From the NCBI GenBank assembly GCA_041192685.1, contig JBEEMM010000080.1, positions 1 to 6,632 of the forward strand: a DNA stretch of 6,632 nucleotides, in the 5' to 3' direction. The DNA is from TMED14 sp041192685. Lineage in GTDB: Bacteria > Bacteroidota > Bacteroidia > Flavobacteriales > Schleiferiaceae. Positions 1-6,201 of this stretch are shown in pieces. Position numbers and translations under genes: made by a program. The notes under the pieces were generated by a model, which was given only the letters and a program-made list of their open reading frames with translations, was not told the DNA's origin and did not search any database. Position 1 is the stretch's first letter. Each line of letters opens with the position of its first letter.

Positions 1-927
1 AACCTCTTCCTGGAGGGCGCCCATCATGAGCTCACGCGGATCCATACCGCTCGAAGCATAGACAGCATAAGCTTGCATGGCAGCTAAGGCTGGACCTATA
101 AAATTTACTAGGTCGTTGCCTGCAAAGGCCATTGACAAAGCAAAGGTGCCAAAAAGAACCACATACTTTAGGGGATTAATTCCACGGTAAACCGCAATTT
201 GAGCGATGGTGCTGAATCCGACCAAAAAGGCAAGGAGCAAGTGGTTCTGGTGAAGGGTTAGCCAATTGTTCCAATCCGCATCAAACAAAACACTTCCCTT
301 AAGTCCCTTAAAAATTAAATAATTGAGAATCAACGTTGCTGCCGCGCCGCTGAAAATACCGCCAAACCACCGGAGCGTATTCTCTAATTTGTTGGTGAAC
401 ACCAAACGGGTAAGCCACTGAACGAGTAATCCAGCGACAAAGGCAATGCCGACCGAAGAAAAAATTCCATAAATGATGGTAAGGGTACTTGAGATATTGA
501 TGTACTCGGAGAAGAGGAAGGGATCCAATCCTCGCTCTAAAGCGGTCAAAAATCCAATGGCAACACCCGCACCAAAGAGTTCAAAAACCAAGGATACGGT
601 GGTTGACGTGGGAATTCCTAAGGTGTTAAAAACGTCCAAGAGGATTACGTCGGTGAGCATTACCGCAACAAAAATGAAGAGTAGGCTGTGAAAGGAGAAG
701 AAAGCTGGGTCAAAAACACCCTTGCGTGCAACCTCCATCATTCCGGACGAGAAGAGCGTGCCCAAGACCACACCCATGCTCGCAACTATCAAAATTGTTC
801 GGTAGCTCGCTGCACGAGTTCCCAAAGCGGAATTCAAAAAATTTACCGCGTCATTGGCTACTCCAACAATTAAGTCCAAGGTTGCCAAGGACAGAAGCAG
901 AATAACCAGTAAAAAATAAGGATCCAT
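1..927 (-). CDS. PiT-family inorganic phosphate transporter, N-terminal 309 residues (truncated by window edge)
   Basis: An open frame runs without a stop from ATG at 927 to the left edge, giving 309 residues. It encodes an inner-membrane symporter that brings inorganic phosphate into the cytoplasm. Two copies of the PiT signature are visible: GVANDAVNFLNSALGT at residues 22-37 and AFAGNDLVNFIGP at 267-279, matching the family's inverted duplication of a GANDxxN-like motif. GIPTSTTVSLVFE at 104-116 is the other conserved block. Many hydrophobic segments are present, starting at residues 4-24, 43-60 and 81-100. The start is well placed because the first signature begins about 20 residues in, as expected. 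Bacteroidota members often exceed 700 residues (family knowledge), so much of the C-terminus may lie outside. A 107-base gap and a candidate promoter suggest transcription separate from tsaB. The gene looks more AT-rich by eye than the efflux genes. The family assignment is firm; the transported ion is inferred from the family. Confidence 0.93.
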   Translation of the reverse strand, partial: MDPYFLLVILLLSLATLDLIVGVANDAVNFLNSALGTRAASYRTILIVASMGVVLGTLFSSGMMEVARKGVFDPAFFSFHSLLFIFVAVMLTDVILLDVFNTLGIPTSTTVSLVFELFGAGVAIGFLTALERGLDPFLFSEYINISSTLTIIYGIFSSVGIAFVAGLLVQWLTRLVFTNKLENTLRWFGGIFSGAAATLILNYLIFKGLKGSVLFDADWNNWLTLHQNHLLLAFLVGFSTIAQIAVYRGINPLKYVVLFGTFALSMAFAGNDLVNFIGPALAAMQAYAVYASSGMDPRELMMGALQEEV

Positions 928-931
928 GCAA

Positions 932-939
932 CAAAGTTA
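932..939 (-). promoter_or_regulatory. Candidate Bacteroidota-type -7 promoter element upstream of the phosphate transporter
   Basis: On the minus strand the bases TAACTTTG fit the Bacteroidota -7 consensus TAnnTTTG. The element ends only 4 bases before the transporter ATG, so transcription from it would give a leaderless or nearly leaderless mRNA. No Shine-Dalgarno-like sequence lies before the ATG, which is consistent. A TTG lies upstream, but at 11 bases it is closer than the usual -33 spacing, so the promoter is only half supported. Confidence 0.35.
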
Positions 940-975
940 ATCGACTTAGGCAAGGGCCTGTATTATCCTAAGGTT

Positions 976-996
976 AAAAAGCCTCGACCTTTAGGC
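976..996 (-). terminator. Weak candidate intrinsic terminator after tsaB
   Basis: On the minus strand, GCCT (996-993), an 8-base loop and AGGC (984-981) are followed directly by TTTTT (980-976). It lies about 40 bases past the tsaB stop, where the long operon would be expected to end. A competing imperfect pairing joins 987-995 to 967-974 (CCTAAAGGT with ACCTTAGG, one bulge). The 4-bp stem is short for an efficient terminator, so confidence is low. Confidence 0.3.
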
Positions 997-1034
997 ATCC
1001 AGCAATCATGATCCAAGGAGAGACTAGGGGTTTT

Positions 1035-1709
1035 CTATAGAACCTGCCCAAATGCTTTAAGGTACTGGGGGTCCCAGGCGGCCAAATCCTCCGAATCACC
1101 CGCTTGAATGCCGCGACTCGCCGCCGCAAGAGCGTGTCGAGCAGAGGCGAAGCGAACCCCACTGTCGCGCAGACTTGGCCAATGCTCGAAGGATTTTTCG
1201 ACTCCGTCACCCCCAGCCCAGGCAGCGGGTCGGTCGGCCCATGACGCATCAATAATTTGGGGACGATCTTGGCTAATACGCATGCCAGAGGCATCGAAAA
1301 AAGCCTCATAGACTTCCATTCGACGGGCATCCATCGCAGTCCAAATGCTAAGGGCTTGATCTTCCTTCAGCGCTTTCTTTAGCTCTTCTTTTACCGCTTC
1401 AGCAAGCATCTCAAGGGAACTAACTCCGTAGCAGGGAATTCCCCAGGGAAGGGCTAAACCCTTGGCCGCGGAAAGTCCAATGCGCAAACCCGTGTAGGAT
1501 CCCGGACCCTGACCCGCCACGATTCCAGTGAGGTCGCGAACCTTAAGACCCGCAGAGGCCAAGACCTCCCCAATCATGGGGTGCAATGCCTCCGCATGGC
1601 GATAGCCTTGAAGATTGAGGTCCTCGCGTTCGGCAACAATGCAGCCTCCCTCGGCAACCGCCACGCTGCATAGGCGCGAAGAGGTTTCTATCAGGAGCAG
1701 CCGCGACAT
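1035..1709 (-). CDS. tsaB: TsaB, tRNA N6-threonylcarbamoyladenosine (t6A) synthesis dimerisation subunit
   Basis: TsaB is a cytoplasmic ASKHA-fold protein that pairs with TsaD and, with TsaE and TsaC/Sua5 products, makes t6A at position 37 of ANN-decoding tRNAs. It is a scaffold rather than the catalytic subunit. The 224-residue product has the usual length. Visible family marks are the N-terminal strand LLLIETSSRLCSVAVAE (4-20), HAEALHPMI at 38-46, the strongly conserved GQGPGSYTGLRIGLSAAKGL at 66-85, and the MDARRMEVYEAFF block at 126-138. The C-terminus ends with DPQYLKAF, like the PxYLR ending of relatives. The start at 1709 lies just 2 bases after the adaptor stop, and the ETS motif sits where expected, so this start is favoured. 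It is the last gene of the co-directional cluster. TsaD, TsaE and TsaC are not in the window. The family call is secure from the motifs. Confidence 0.95.
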   Translation of the reverse strand: MSRLLLIETSSRLCSVAVAEGGCIVAEREDLNLQGYRHAEALHPMIGEVLASAGLKVRDLTGIVAGQGPGSYTGLRIGLSAAKGLALPWGIPCYGVSSLEMLAEAVKEELKKALKEDQALSIWTAMDARRMEVYEAFFDASGMRISQDRPQIIDASWADRPAAWAGGDGVEKSFEHWPSLRDSGVRFASARHALAAASRGIQAGDSEDLAAWDPQYLKAFGQVL

Positions 1710-1711
1710 CC

Positions 1712-2938
1712 CTACTCGTCTTTGCTCCGGGTAACCGTTGAGCCGTCTTCGAGCTTGCGCGACACCGCGTCAAAGGGTCCGCGCACCACCTCTTGGCCGA
1801 GTTTGAGGCCCTTAATAATCTGAATAAACTCGTCGTCTTGTATTCCGATGCTGACCTCAACCTGGCGAACCGTAGACCCGTCGACCACAAATACCACCTC
1901 GCGAAGCGCTGCGCTGGCGCTGTCTGTGCGCACTGCTACTGCCTCCACAGGGACCACTAAAACCCCCTCCGCACGCTTGGTCCTGACCTCTACCGTGGCG
2001 GTCATGCCGCTGCGCAAGGGCTGCTGCCCGTAGTCTGCAACCAGAGAGGCGTAGCTCGAGGGGTCTACCTCTAGGGTGACCTTAAAGTTGGTTACTTGGT
2101 TTACTCCTGCAGCGGCATTGACATTAGCCGCGTTGCGAACTTCAGTAACCACGGCCTTAAAATCATGCCCCAAGAAGGCGTCGGCCTTCACTGCGGCGGA
2201 ATCTCCAACCTTGACGCGTACAATATCGTTTTCATTGACTTCAACCACTACCTCCATGCGGGTCAAGTCCGAAATCCGCATAAGTTCCGTTCCCGCCATT
2301 TGCGCCGTTCCCACAACGCGCTCGCCGAGTTCCACGTTGAGCCCGGTTACGGTGCCGTCCATTGGCGCAATTAAGCTCGTGCGCTTGAGGTTGTCGCGCG
2401 CTTCTTTCAGGGAATTTTCTGCGGACTTTACCTGAAATTCTGCCGACTTGACCGTTAACTCCGCGACCTGTTGCGCACGCTGAGCGGACTCCCACTCTGC
2501 CTTAGAAAGCACGTTCTGCTCAAAAAGCCCCTTGCTTCGGAGGTATGCAGCCTGAACTTCAACAAACTGTGCCTTAGACTGAAGCAATCCCGACTTGGAT
2601 TGATTGACCAAAGCCTCGGCGCGACCCACCGAAGATTGGTAGAGGTCCGGATTAATGCGGGCAAGAAGGGTTCCCTTGCGCACATACTGGCCCTCGACCA
2701 CTCGAAGCTCAATAATTTCTCCGCTTACCTCGGGAGAAATCTTGACCTCGACGGCCGGTTGAATCCTGCCTGAGGCACTCACGGTCTCAATGATGGTCTG
2801 GGATTCTACCTTGCCAACCTCGACAGCCAATTGCTCGTCGGTTTGACCCCACCAACCCTGCTTCTTGCCTACCAAACCAAGAACTATGAGCAATACAGCA
2901 ATTGCGCTAATCACCCAAATACGCTTCTTCTTATTCAT
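1712..2938 (-). CDS. Efflux periplasmic adaptor subunit (HlyD/MacA-type membrane fusion protein)
   Basis: This 408-residue protein would bridge an inner-membrane pump and the TolC channel encoded just upstream. Residues 1-6 are basic (MNKKKR) and are followed by one membrane anchor at about 7-24, with no lipobox cysteine. The order of parts fits the family: a first half-lipoyl/barrel-sandwich segment around 58-95 (SGRIQPAVEVKISPEVSG, then VVEGQYVRKGTLLARI), a long Gln/Ala/Glu/Lys-rich coiled-coil hairpin at about 98-187, a second half-lipoyl segment at 187-210 (LIAPMDGTVTGLNVELGERV), then beta-barrel and membrane-proximal domains to the end. The RSGMTATVEV block near 309-318 is also typical. 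The ATG overlaps the tolC end by 8 bases, which favours this start and suggests coupled translation. Similar adaptors serve MacB-type ABC exporters or RND pumps. No pump gene is present, so the class and substrate cannot be decided here. Confidence 0.92.
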   Translation of the reverse strand: MNKKKRIWVISAIAVLLIVLGLVGKKQGWWGQTDEQLAVEVGKVESQTIIETVSASGRIQPAVEVKISPEVSGEIIELRVVEGQYVRKGTLLARINPDLYQSSVGRAEALVNQSKSGLLQSKAQFVEVQAAYLRSKGLFEQNVLSKAEWESAQRAQQVAELTVKSAEFQVKSAENSLKEARDNLKRTSLIAPMDGTVTGLNVELGERVVGTAQMAGTELMRISDLTRMEVVVEVNENDIVRVKVGDSAAVKADAFLGHDFKAVVTEVRNAANVNAAAGVNQVTNFKVTLEVDPSSYASLVADYGQQPLRSGMTATVEVRTKRAEGVLVVPVEAVAVRTDSASAALREVVFVVDGSTVRQVEVSIGIQDDEFIQIIKGLKLGQEVVRGPFDAVSRKLEDGSTVTRSKDE

Positions 2939-4379
2939 TACGCAAGGGATTATTGAGGTAAAATTCTACAATGTAATTTTTGAACTGGCTGTCGTACAGG
3001 GCCCTAACCCGGTTTGAAGCCGAAGCCAAGTAAATGTTTTTAATCGACACAAAGTCGTAGACGCTAATGCTGCCCGCCTCAAAGCGAACCGTCGCGTCTT
3101 GGTAGGCCCGCTCGGCAGACTGCTCGGCAGCTAAGGACGCATCGTACTGCCTCCAAGCGGCAACGGCATCTGCGTGGGCGCGCTCTACGGACTGTCGGTA
3201 GGTATCGCGCTGCTGCTGAACCTGGATTTCTGCGTTATCACGAGCAAGTTCCGCCCTCTTGACGGCGTTCTCGATGCGGAACCCGTTGAACAACGGGATC
3301 GATAAATTGAGGCCCACAAACTGCCGCACGTTCTCGCTAACCTGGTCCGCAAACCCAAAATCCAAAAACTTGGGAGTCTGAACCTGGGTAAACACGGGAA
3401 TTTGGTTTAGGCCGTCGAGCCAAAAGCCAACGGGGAGGACCTGGGTGTCGTAGCCCCCGAATTTGCGTGCGCGGTCGGAATAGCTCGTAGACACCTGCCC
3501 CGATACCGAGAGCGTCGGTGCCCGAGAACCTTGAGCGCGCTTGAGGCCATAGTGGCTGGCCATGAGCTGATGCTCCGCCGCACGAACCAGCGGTTGCTTG
3601 AGTACGGAGCTCTGAAAAACGGCCTCGGGCAGAAGTGCCAGTACCGGCGAAGGTCCGTTGGGAAGATTGGTCGGACGAACTAAATCCAATTCTGCGCTGG
3701 TGGGCAAGCCCATGAATTGCTTGAGCACCAAAAGACCCAGCGTGTACTGGTTTGCCGCGACCACCGACCGCTGCACGTCGGCCATCCATTGCGACTCTAC
3801 CGACAGGTACTCGTTGACCGCAATGGCTCCGGCATCGAGCAGTTTTTTGCTTCGATTCTTCAGCTGGTTGGAGACCGTCTCCTGCTCCTGGGCAATGCGA
3901 AGAGCCTCATCGGCCAAGAGGACGGCCAAAAACTGAGAAGCTGCAGTAAGGGCTACGCCGTTTCGCGCCTCGTCGAGCTGGGCTTCGGCTAGGGCGACCT
4001 GTACTTGGGATTGGCGGTAGGTGTTCCAGGTTTGGAATCCGTCAAAAATGGTCCATTGAGCGACCAGGGATCCACTAGCCGAAGAGAGCGCATTGCGGTT
4101 TACCTCGTTCGTTACTGGGTCAATGGAAAGTCCGCTGTTATAAAAATTTCCGGCGCCGGCATTGACTGTGGGCAGGAGTCCGCCCACCGACGCGAGGCGG
4201 TCTGACTGGGCAGCGCGCACATTATTTGCCGCCTGCCTCACACTAAATTGGTAGGCAAGGGCCTTGTCTACGCATGCCTGCAAGCTGTAAGAATCCGCGC
4301 CCGAGGCCGATTGAGCCCCTGAAGAATACGTGGAAGCGAGAAACACAGCCGCCAAAAAAGGTGCAGGGAAGAAGCGCAT
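2931..4379 (-). CDS. TolC-family outer-membrane efflux protein
   Basis: This is a 482-residue outer-membrane channel protein of a tripartite efflux or type I secretion system. The start at 4379 gives a clean signal peptide (MRFFPAPFLAAVFLAS, then SSGAQ, with cleavage likely near residue 23). An in-frame upstream start at 4514 would add 45 residues overlapping the small CxxC gene and would bury the signal peptide. The mature part opens with YSLQACVDKALAY (31-43), the usual first TolC helix. Two related halves are visible: WTIFDGFQTWNTYRQSQVQV at 109-128 and LSIPLFNGFRIENAVKRAEL at 359-378. Each is a beta segment ending in F(D/N)GF and leading into a long Ala/Gln/Glu-rich helix, as expected for the TolC duplication. 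SISVYDFVSIKN at 437-448 is another typical C-terminal block. It lies 34 bases after the small CxxC gene and overlaps the adaptor start, so the two efflux genes form a unit. The substrate is unknown. Confidence 0.93.
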   Translation of the reverse strand: MRFFPAPFLAAVFLASTYSSGAQSASGADSYSLQACVDKALAYQFSVRQAANNVRAAQSDRLASVGGLLPTVNAGAGNFYNSGLSIDPVTNEVNRNALSSASGSLVAQWTIFDGFQTWNTYRQSQVQVALAEAQLDEARNGVALTAASQFLAVLLADEALRIAQEQETVSNQLKNRSKKLLDAGAIAVNEYLSVESQWMADVQRSVVAANQYTLGLLVLKQFMGLPTSAELDLVRPTNLPNGPSPVLALLPEAVFQSSVLKQPLVRAAEHQLMASHYGLKRAQGSRAPTLSVSGQVSTSYSDRARKFGGYDTQVLPVGFWLDGLNQIPVFTQVQTPKFLDFGFADQVSENVRQFVGLNLSIPLFNGFRIENAVKRAELARDNAEIQVQQQRDTYRQSVERAHADAVAAWRQYDASLAAEQSAERAYQDATVRFEAGSISVYDFVSIKNIYLASASNRVRALYDSQFKNYIVEFYLNNPLRNE

Positions 4380-4413
4380 GCCCCGATAAATGCAAAAACT
4401 GTGCAAAATACCC

Positions 4414-4644
4414 TTATGGATTGGATGATTTGCTTTTATGGCTCCAATACCAAGCAATAGCCACCGCAGCCATGAGCACGTAGGGAATAGCCATGAGGTA
4501 GAGAATGCCCGCATTCAGGCCCGTTGCTTCTGAGGAACCTGCCGCCTGACCCGATTCTGCCGTGGCCTTGCACATGGCGCATTGGGCCGATGCCCAGGTA
4601 CTCCAAAACAGAGAAGCCAAGAAAAAGGTTATTCTTCTGCTCAT
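4414..4644 (-). CDS. Small exported membrane protein with an N-terminal CxxC motif, uncharacterised, in the oxidase-assembly cluster
   Basis: This 76-residue protein belongs to no characterised family that I can name. Residues 1-20 form a signal peptide (two Arg, a hydrophobic core FFLASLFW, then ending ASA before Gln21), so the mature protein would begin QCAMCKA with Cys22 and Cys25. A short polar Ala/Gly/Ser linker (26-42) leads to one membrane helix at about 45-67 (GILYLMAIPYVLMAAVAIAW) and a short basic tail (HKSKSS). The CxxC would sit on the periplasmic side. There is no CxxCH, so it is not a c-type heme site; thiol redox or copper binding are possible roles (inference). The ATG at 4644 overlaps the DUF420 stop as ATGA, which fixes the start and implies translational coupling. 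I recall similar short CAMC proteins near SCO/DUF420 genes in other Bacteroidota, but could not verify this. A role in CuA or oxidase maturation is a hypothesis from context. Confidence 0.8.
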   Translation of the reverse strand: MSRRITFFLASLFWSTWASAQCAMCKATAESGQAAGSSEATGLNAGILYLMAIPYVLMAAVAIAWYWSHKSKSSNP

Positions 4645-5192
4645 TGGGGGTAGTATGGGGCCATAAAGAGGTAAACCAAAACTCCCGTCACGGCAACGTA
4701 CATCCATACCGGGAACGTCCACTTTACCCACTTTTTATGGGACGCAATTTGGTTGTTTAGCGCACGGTAGATGCTGAACATTGCCATGGGTAAAACCGGA
4801 ATGCTGAGCGTAATGTGGGTAATTAGAATAAAGAAGTACAGGGGTCGGATCCATCCCTGGCCTCCAAAGGTGGCGTCGGGGTTGGACAGGTGACTGACTA
4901 CATAGCTAATCAAAAAGACGGCAGACAGGGCAAATGCAGTGAGGTTAGCCAGTCGGTGGGCCGCAATATTCTTGGTCTTAATCATCCCAAACGAAACGAG
5001 CAGCAATACCGCAGTGGTTCCGTTAAGCACCGCGTGAAAAAAGGGCAGGCTTCTCACGTTGGCACTACCCCATTGGATTTTCATGTCCTCGGGGAGCAGA
5101 AAAAGTGAGGCCACCGCAATGGGCACTATTATGGACAGCGCCACGATTAGGGGTACAAAAATGCGGTCTCTCGGGTGCTTTGCTTGGCTCAT
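4641..5192 (-). CDS. DUF420 (YozB/CtaM-like) membrane protein linked to terminal oxidase function
   Basis: This 183-residue integral membrane protein has about five predicted helices, at roughly 11-33, 51-71, 83-104, 118-140 and 157-178. The pattern matches DUF420: histidines His53 (FFHAVLNG), His79 (AAHRLAN), His101 (VVSHL) and His126 (ITHITLS) sit at or near membrane ends and could bind heme or copper (inference). TFGGQGWIRPLYFFILITHI at 108-127 is the most typical block. Members of this family are related to YozB and to CtaM, which is needed for aa3-type oxidase activity in Staphylococcus aureus (from memory of the literature). The ATG overlaps the upstream SCO stop by 4 bases (ATGA), and its own stop overlaps the next start the same way, so three genes appear translationally coupled. 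The biochemical role of DUF420 in Bacteroidota is not established. Confidence 0.88.
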   Translation of the reverse strand: MSQAKHPRDRIFVPLIVALSIIVPIAVASLFLLPEDMKIQWGSANVRSLPFFHAVLNGTTAVLLLVSFGMIKTKNIAAHRLANLTAFALSAVFLISYVVSHLSNPDATFGGQGWIRPLYFFILITHITLSIPVLPMAMFSIYRALNNQIASHKKWVKWTFPVWMYVAVTGVLVYLFMAPYYPQ

Positions 5193-5875
5193 AATCCCAT
5201 TTTTTCTTGGCGGTATTCCTTTACAAGAACACGCAAGTCTTCTACGAGTTCATCAACCTGCACCGGCTGCGAAACGTCGTAGGCACCCAAAATTTGGTTT
5301 TGATCGTCAAACCGGCTGCGAAGGTTGCCATTCCAGTCTACAATGACTGCGGACTGCGAATGAGTGAAGCCCCCTTCGGCCTTGGAATCAGCCATAGCCG
5401 TCAGGTAGTAGGCCTTGGCAAGCTGGTAAATTGCCTCCCGGTCTCCGGTAATGAACTTCCATTTCGGACTTTGGCCCACGCCAAAGCGCTCCTTGTAGGC
5501 CTCGAGCACCTCGGGAGTATCGGTTTCTGGGTCAATACTAAAGCTCACAAAAACAATGTCCTTAAAGGCAAACATGCGGTCATGCGCCTGCTTGAGGTGA
5601 AAGTTCATCCCTGGGCAAACCGTGGGACAGCTCGAAAAAAAGAAACTTACCACTGCGATTTTACCCTGCATGCTGTCGGCTGTCCATGCCGATCCATTGG
5701 ACTGAACCAATGAAAAATCCCTTAGGTCGCTGCCCTCCGCAGTGGGCCCAGGCCCGAGGTTTTCAAGAGTTCTAAAGGTTACTGCCCCACTAATTACCAA
5801 GGATCCGAGGTACATCGAAACCGGCAAAAGCAATAAAGCCGCCAAGACGAACTTTTTGGCGACGGTACTTGCCAT
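5189..5875 (-). CDS. SCO1/SenC family copper chaperone for cytochrome c oxidase CuA assembly
   Basis: The product is a 228-residue membrane-anchored thioredoxin-fold protein acting on the periplasmic side to deliver copper to, or reduce the cysteines of, the CuA site of oxidase subunit II. A single N-terminal anchor spans about residues 9-31. The copper-binding motif is complete: Cys83 and Cys87 in SSCPTVCPGM, plus His172 in GGFTHSQSAVIVD. SFSIDPETDTPEVLEAYKERFG at 111-132, containing the family's DPxxDTP motif, and the WKFITGD strand at 139-145 are further marks. The length is normal. It starts 3 bases after the subunit IV stop and ends in an ATGA overlap with DUF420, placing it within the oxidase operon. 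Subunit II and the main catalytic subunit are not in the window and probably lie to the right or elsewhere. The assignment is firm; a redox-signalling role is a less likely alternative. Confidence 0.95.
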   Translation of the reverse strand: MASTVAKKFVLAALLLLPVSMYLGSLVISGAVTFRTLENLGPGPTAEGSDLRDFSLVQSNGSAWTADSMQGKIAVVSFFFSSCPTVCPGMNFHLKQAHDRMFAFKDIVFVSFSIDPETDTPEVLEAYKERFGVGQSPKWKFITGDREAIYQLAKAYYLTAMADSKAEGGFTHSQSAVIVDWNGNLRSRFDDQNQILGAYDVSQPVQVDELVEDLRVLVKEYRQEKMGL

Positions 5876-5878
5876 GCT

Positions 5879-6199
5879 TTAGTAACCGTAAACCTCAACC
5901 CCTTCGTAGAGAAGGATGAAGGTGAGGTAGGGAATCAAAACCAGAGCAGGCAGATAAATTGCCATCCGTAGGGACTGGGTTTCGTACTTGAGGTGCATAA
6001 AGTACTGCACGATATAGGCGGCCTTCACTAAGGTTAGTCCGATAAAAATCAAGTTCAGGATGCTCGTGCCCGCTAGGGGAAATAAAAGAAAGGTGGGCTT
6101 GATGATGCCCAAGGCTACCTCTACGCCTGTCACGACCAAGAGCAGCCAAAAAATATTCCAAATCCAACGGGTTCCTGCAGGAGAGCTTGAGTCTGACAT
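5879..6199 (-). CDS. Cytochrome c oxidase subunit IV, prokaryotic type (CyoD/CtaF-like)
   Basis: This is a 106-residue inner-membrane accessory subunit of a heme-copper terminal oxidase. Three membrane helices are visible, at about 12-33, 46-69 and 78-98. The family motif KAAYIVQYFMHLKYE lies at 59-73. Prokaryotic subunit IV is thought to help stabilise or assemble the core and is not catalytic. The ATG at 6199 lies 2 bases after the subunit III stop. An in-frame upstream ATG at 6238 would add 13 residues that overlap subunit III without resembling the family, so it is not favoured. The stop is 3 bases before the SCO start. The order subunit III, subunit IV, SCO, DUF420 is a typical Bacteroidota arrangement (family knowledge). 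Confidence 0.92.
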   Translation of the reverse strand: MSDSSSPAGTRWIWNIFWLLLVVTGVEVALGIIKPTFLLFPLAGTSILNLIFIGLTLVKAAYIVQYFMHLKYETQSLRMAIYLPALVLIPYLTFILLYEGVEVYGY

Positions 6200-6201
6200 A
6201 A

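Noticed and set aside
473..873. Two plus-strand open frames of 72 and 61 codons
   Set aside because: They lie antisense to the phosphate transporter, whose frame carries clear conserved motifs. Their translations are low-complexity and show no family features.
967..995. The imperfect inverted repeat CCTAAGGT/ACCTTTAGG as an operator
   Set aside because: The arms differ by one bulge and are separated by 12 bases. A single copy overlapping a candidate terminator hairpin is too weak to call a protein-binding site.
4380..4514. A 45-residue N-terminal extension of the TolC protein from an upstream in-frame ATG
   Set aside because: It would overlap the small CxxC gene by about 100 bases and place the clear signal peptide starting at 4379 inside the protein.
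4566..4590. The CxxC region read as a c-type cytochrome heme site
   Set aside because: The residue after the second Cys is Lys (CAMCK), so the required CxxCH is absent.
4645..4731. A 29-residue N-terminal extension of the small CxxC protein
   Set aside because: It lies within the DUF420 coding region and would mask a good signal peptide. The ATGA junction at 4644 is the natural start.
5207..5713. A 168-codon plus-strand open frame opposite SCO
   Set aside because: It mirrors the SCO coding frame, which has its full catalytic motif set. The antisense product shows no recognisable domain.
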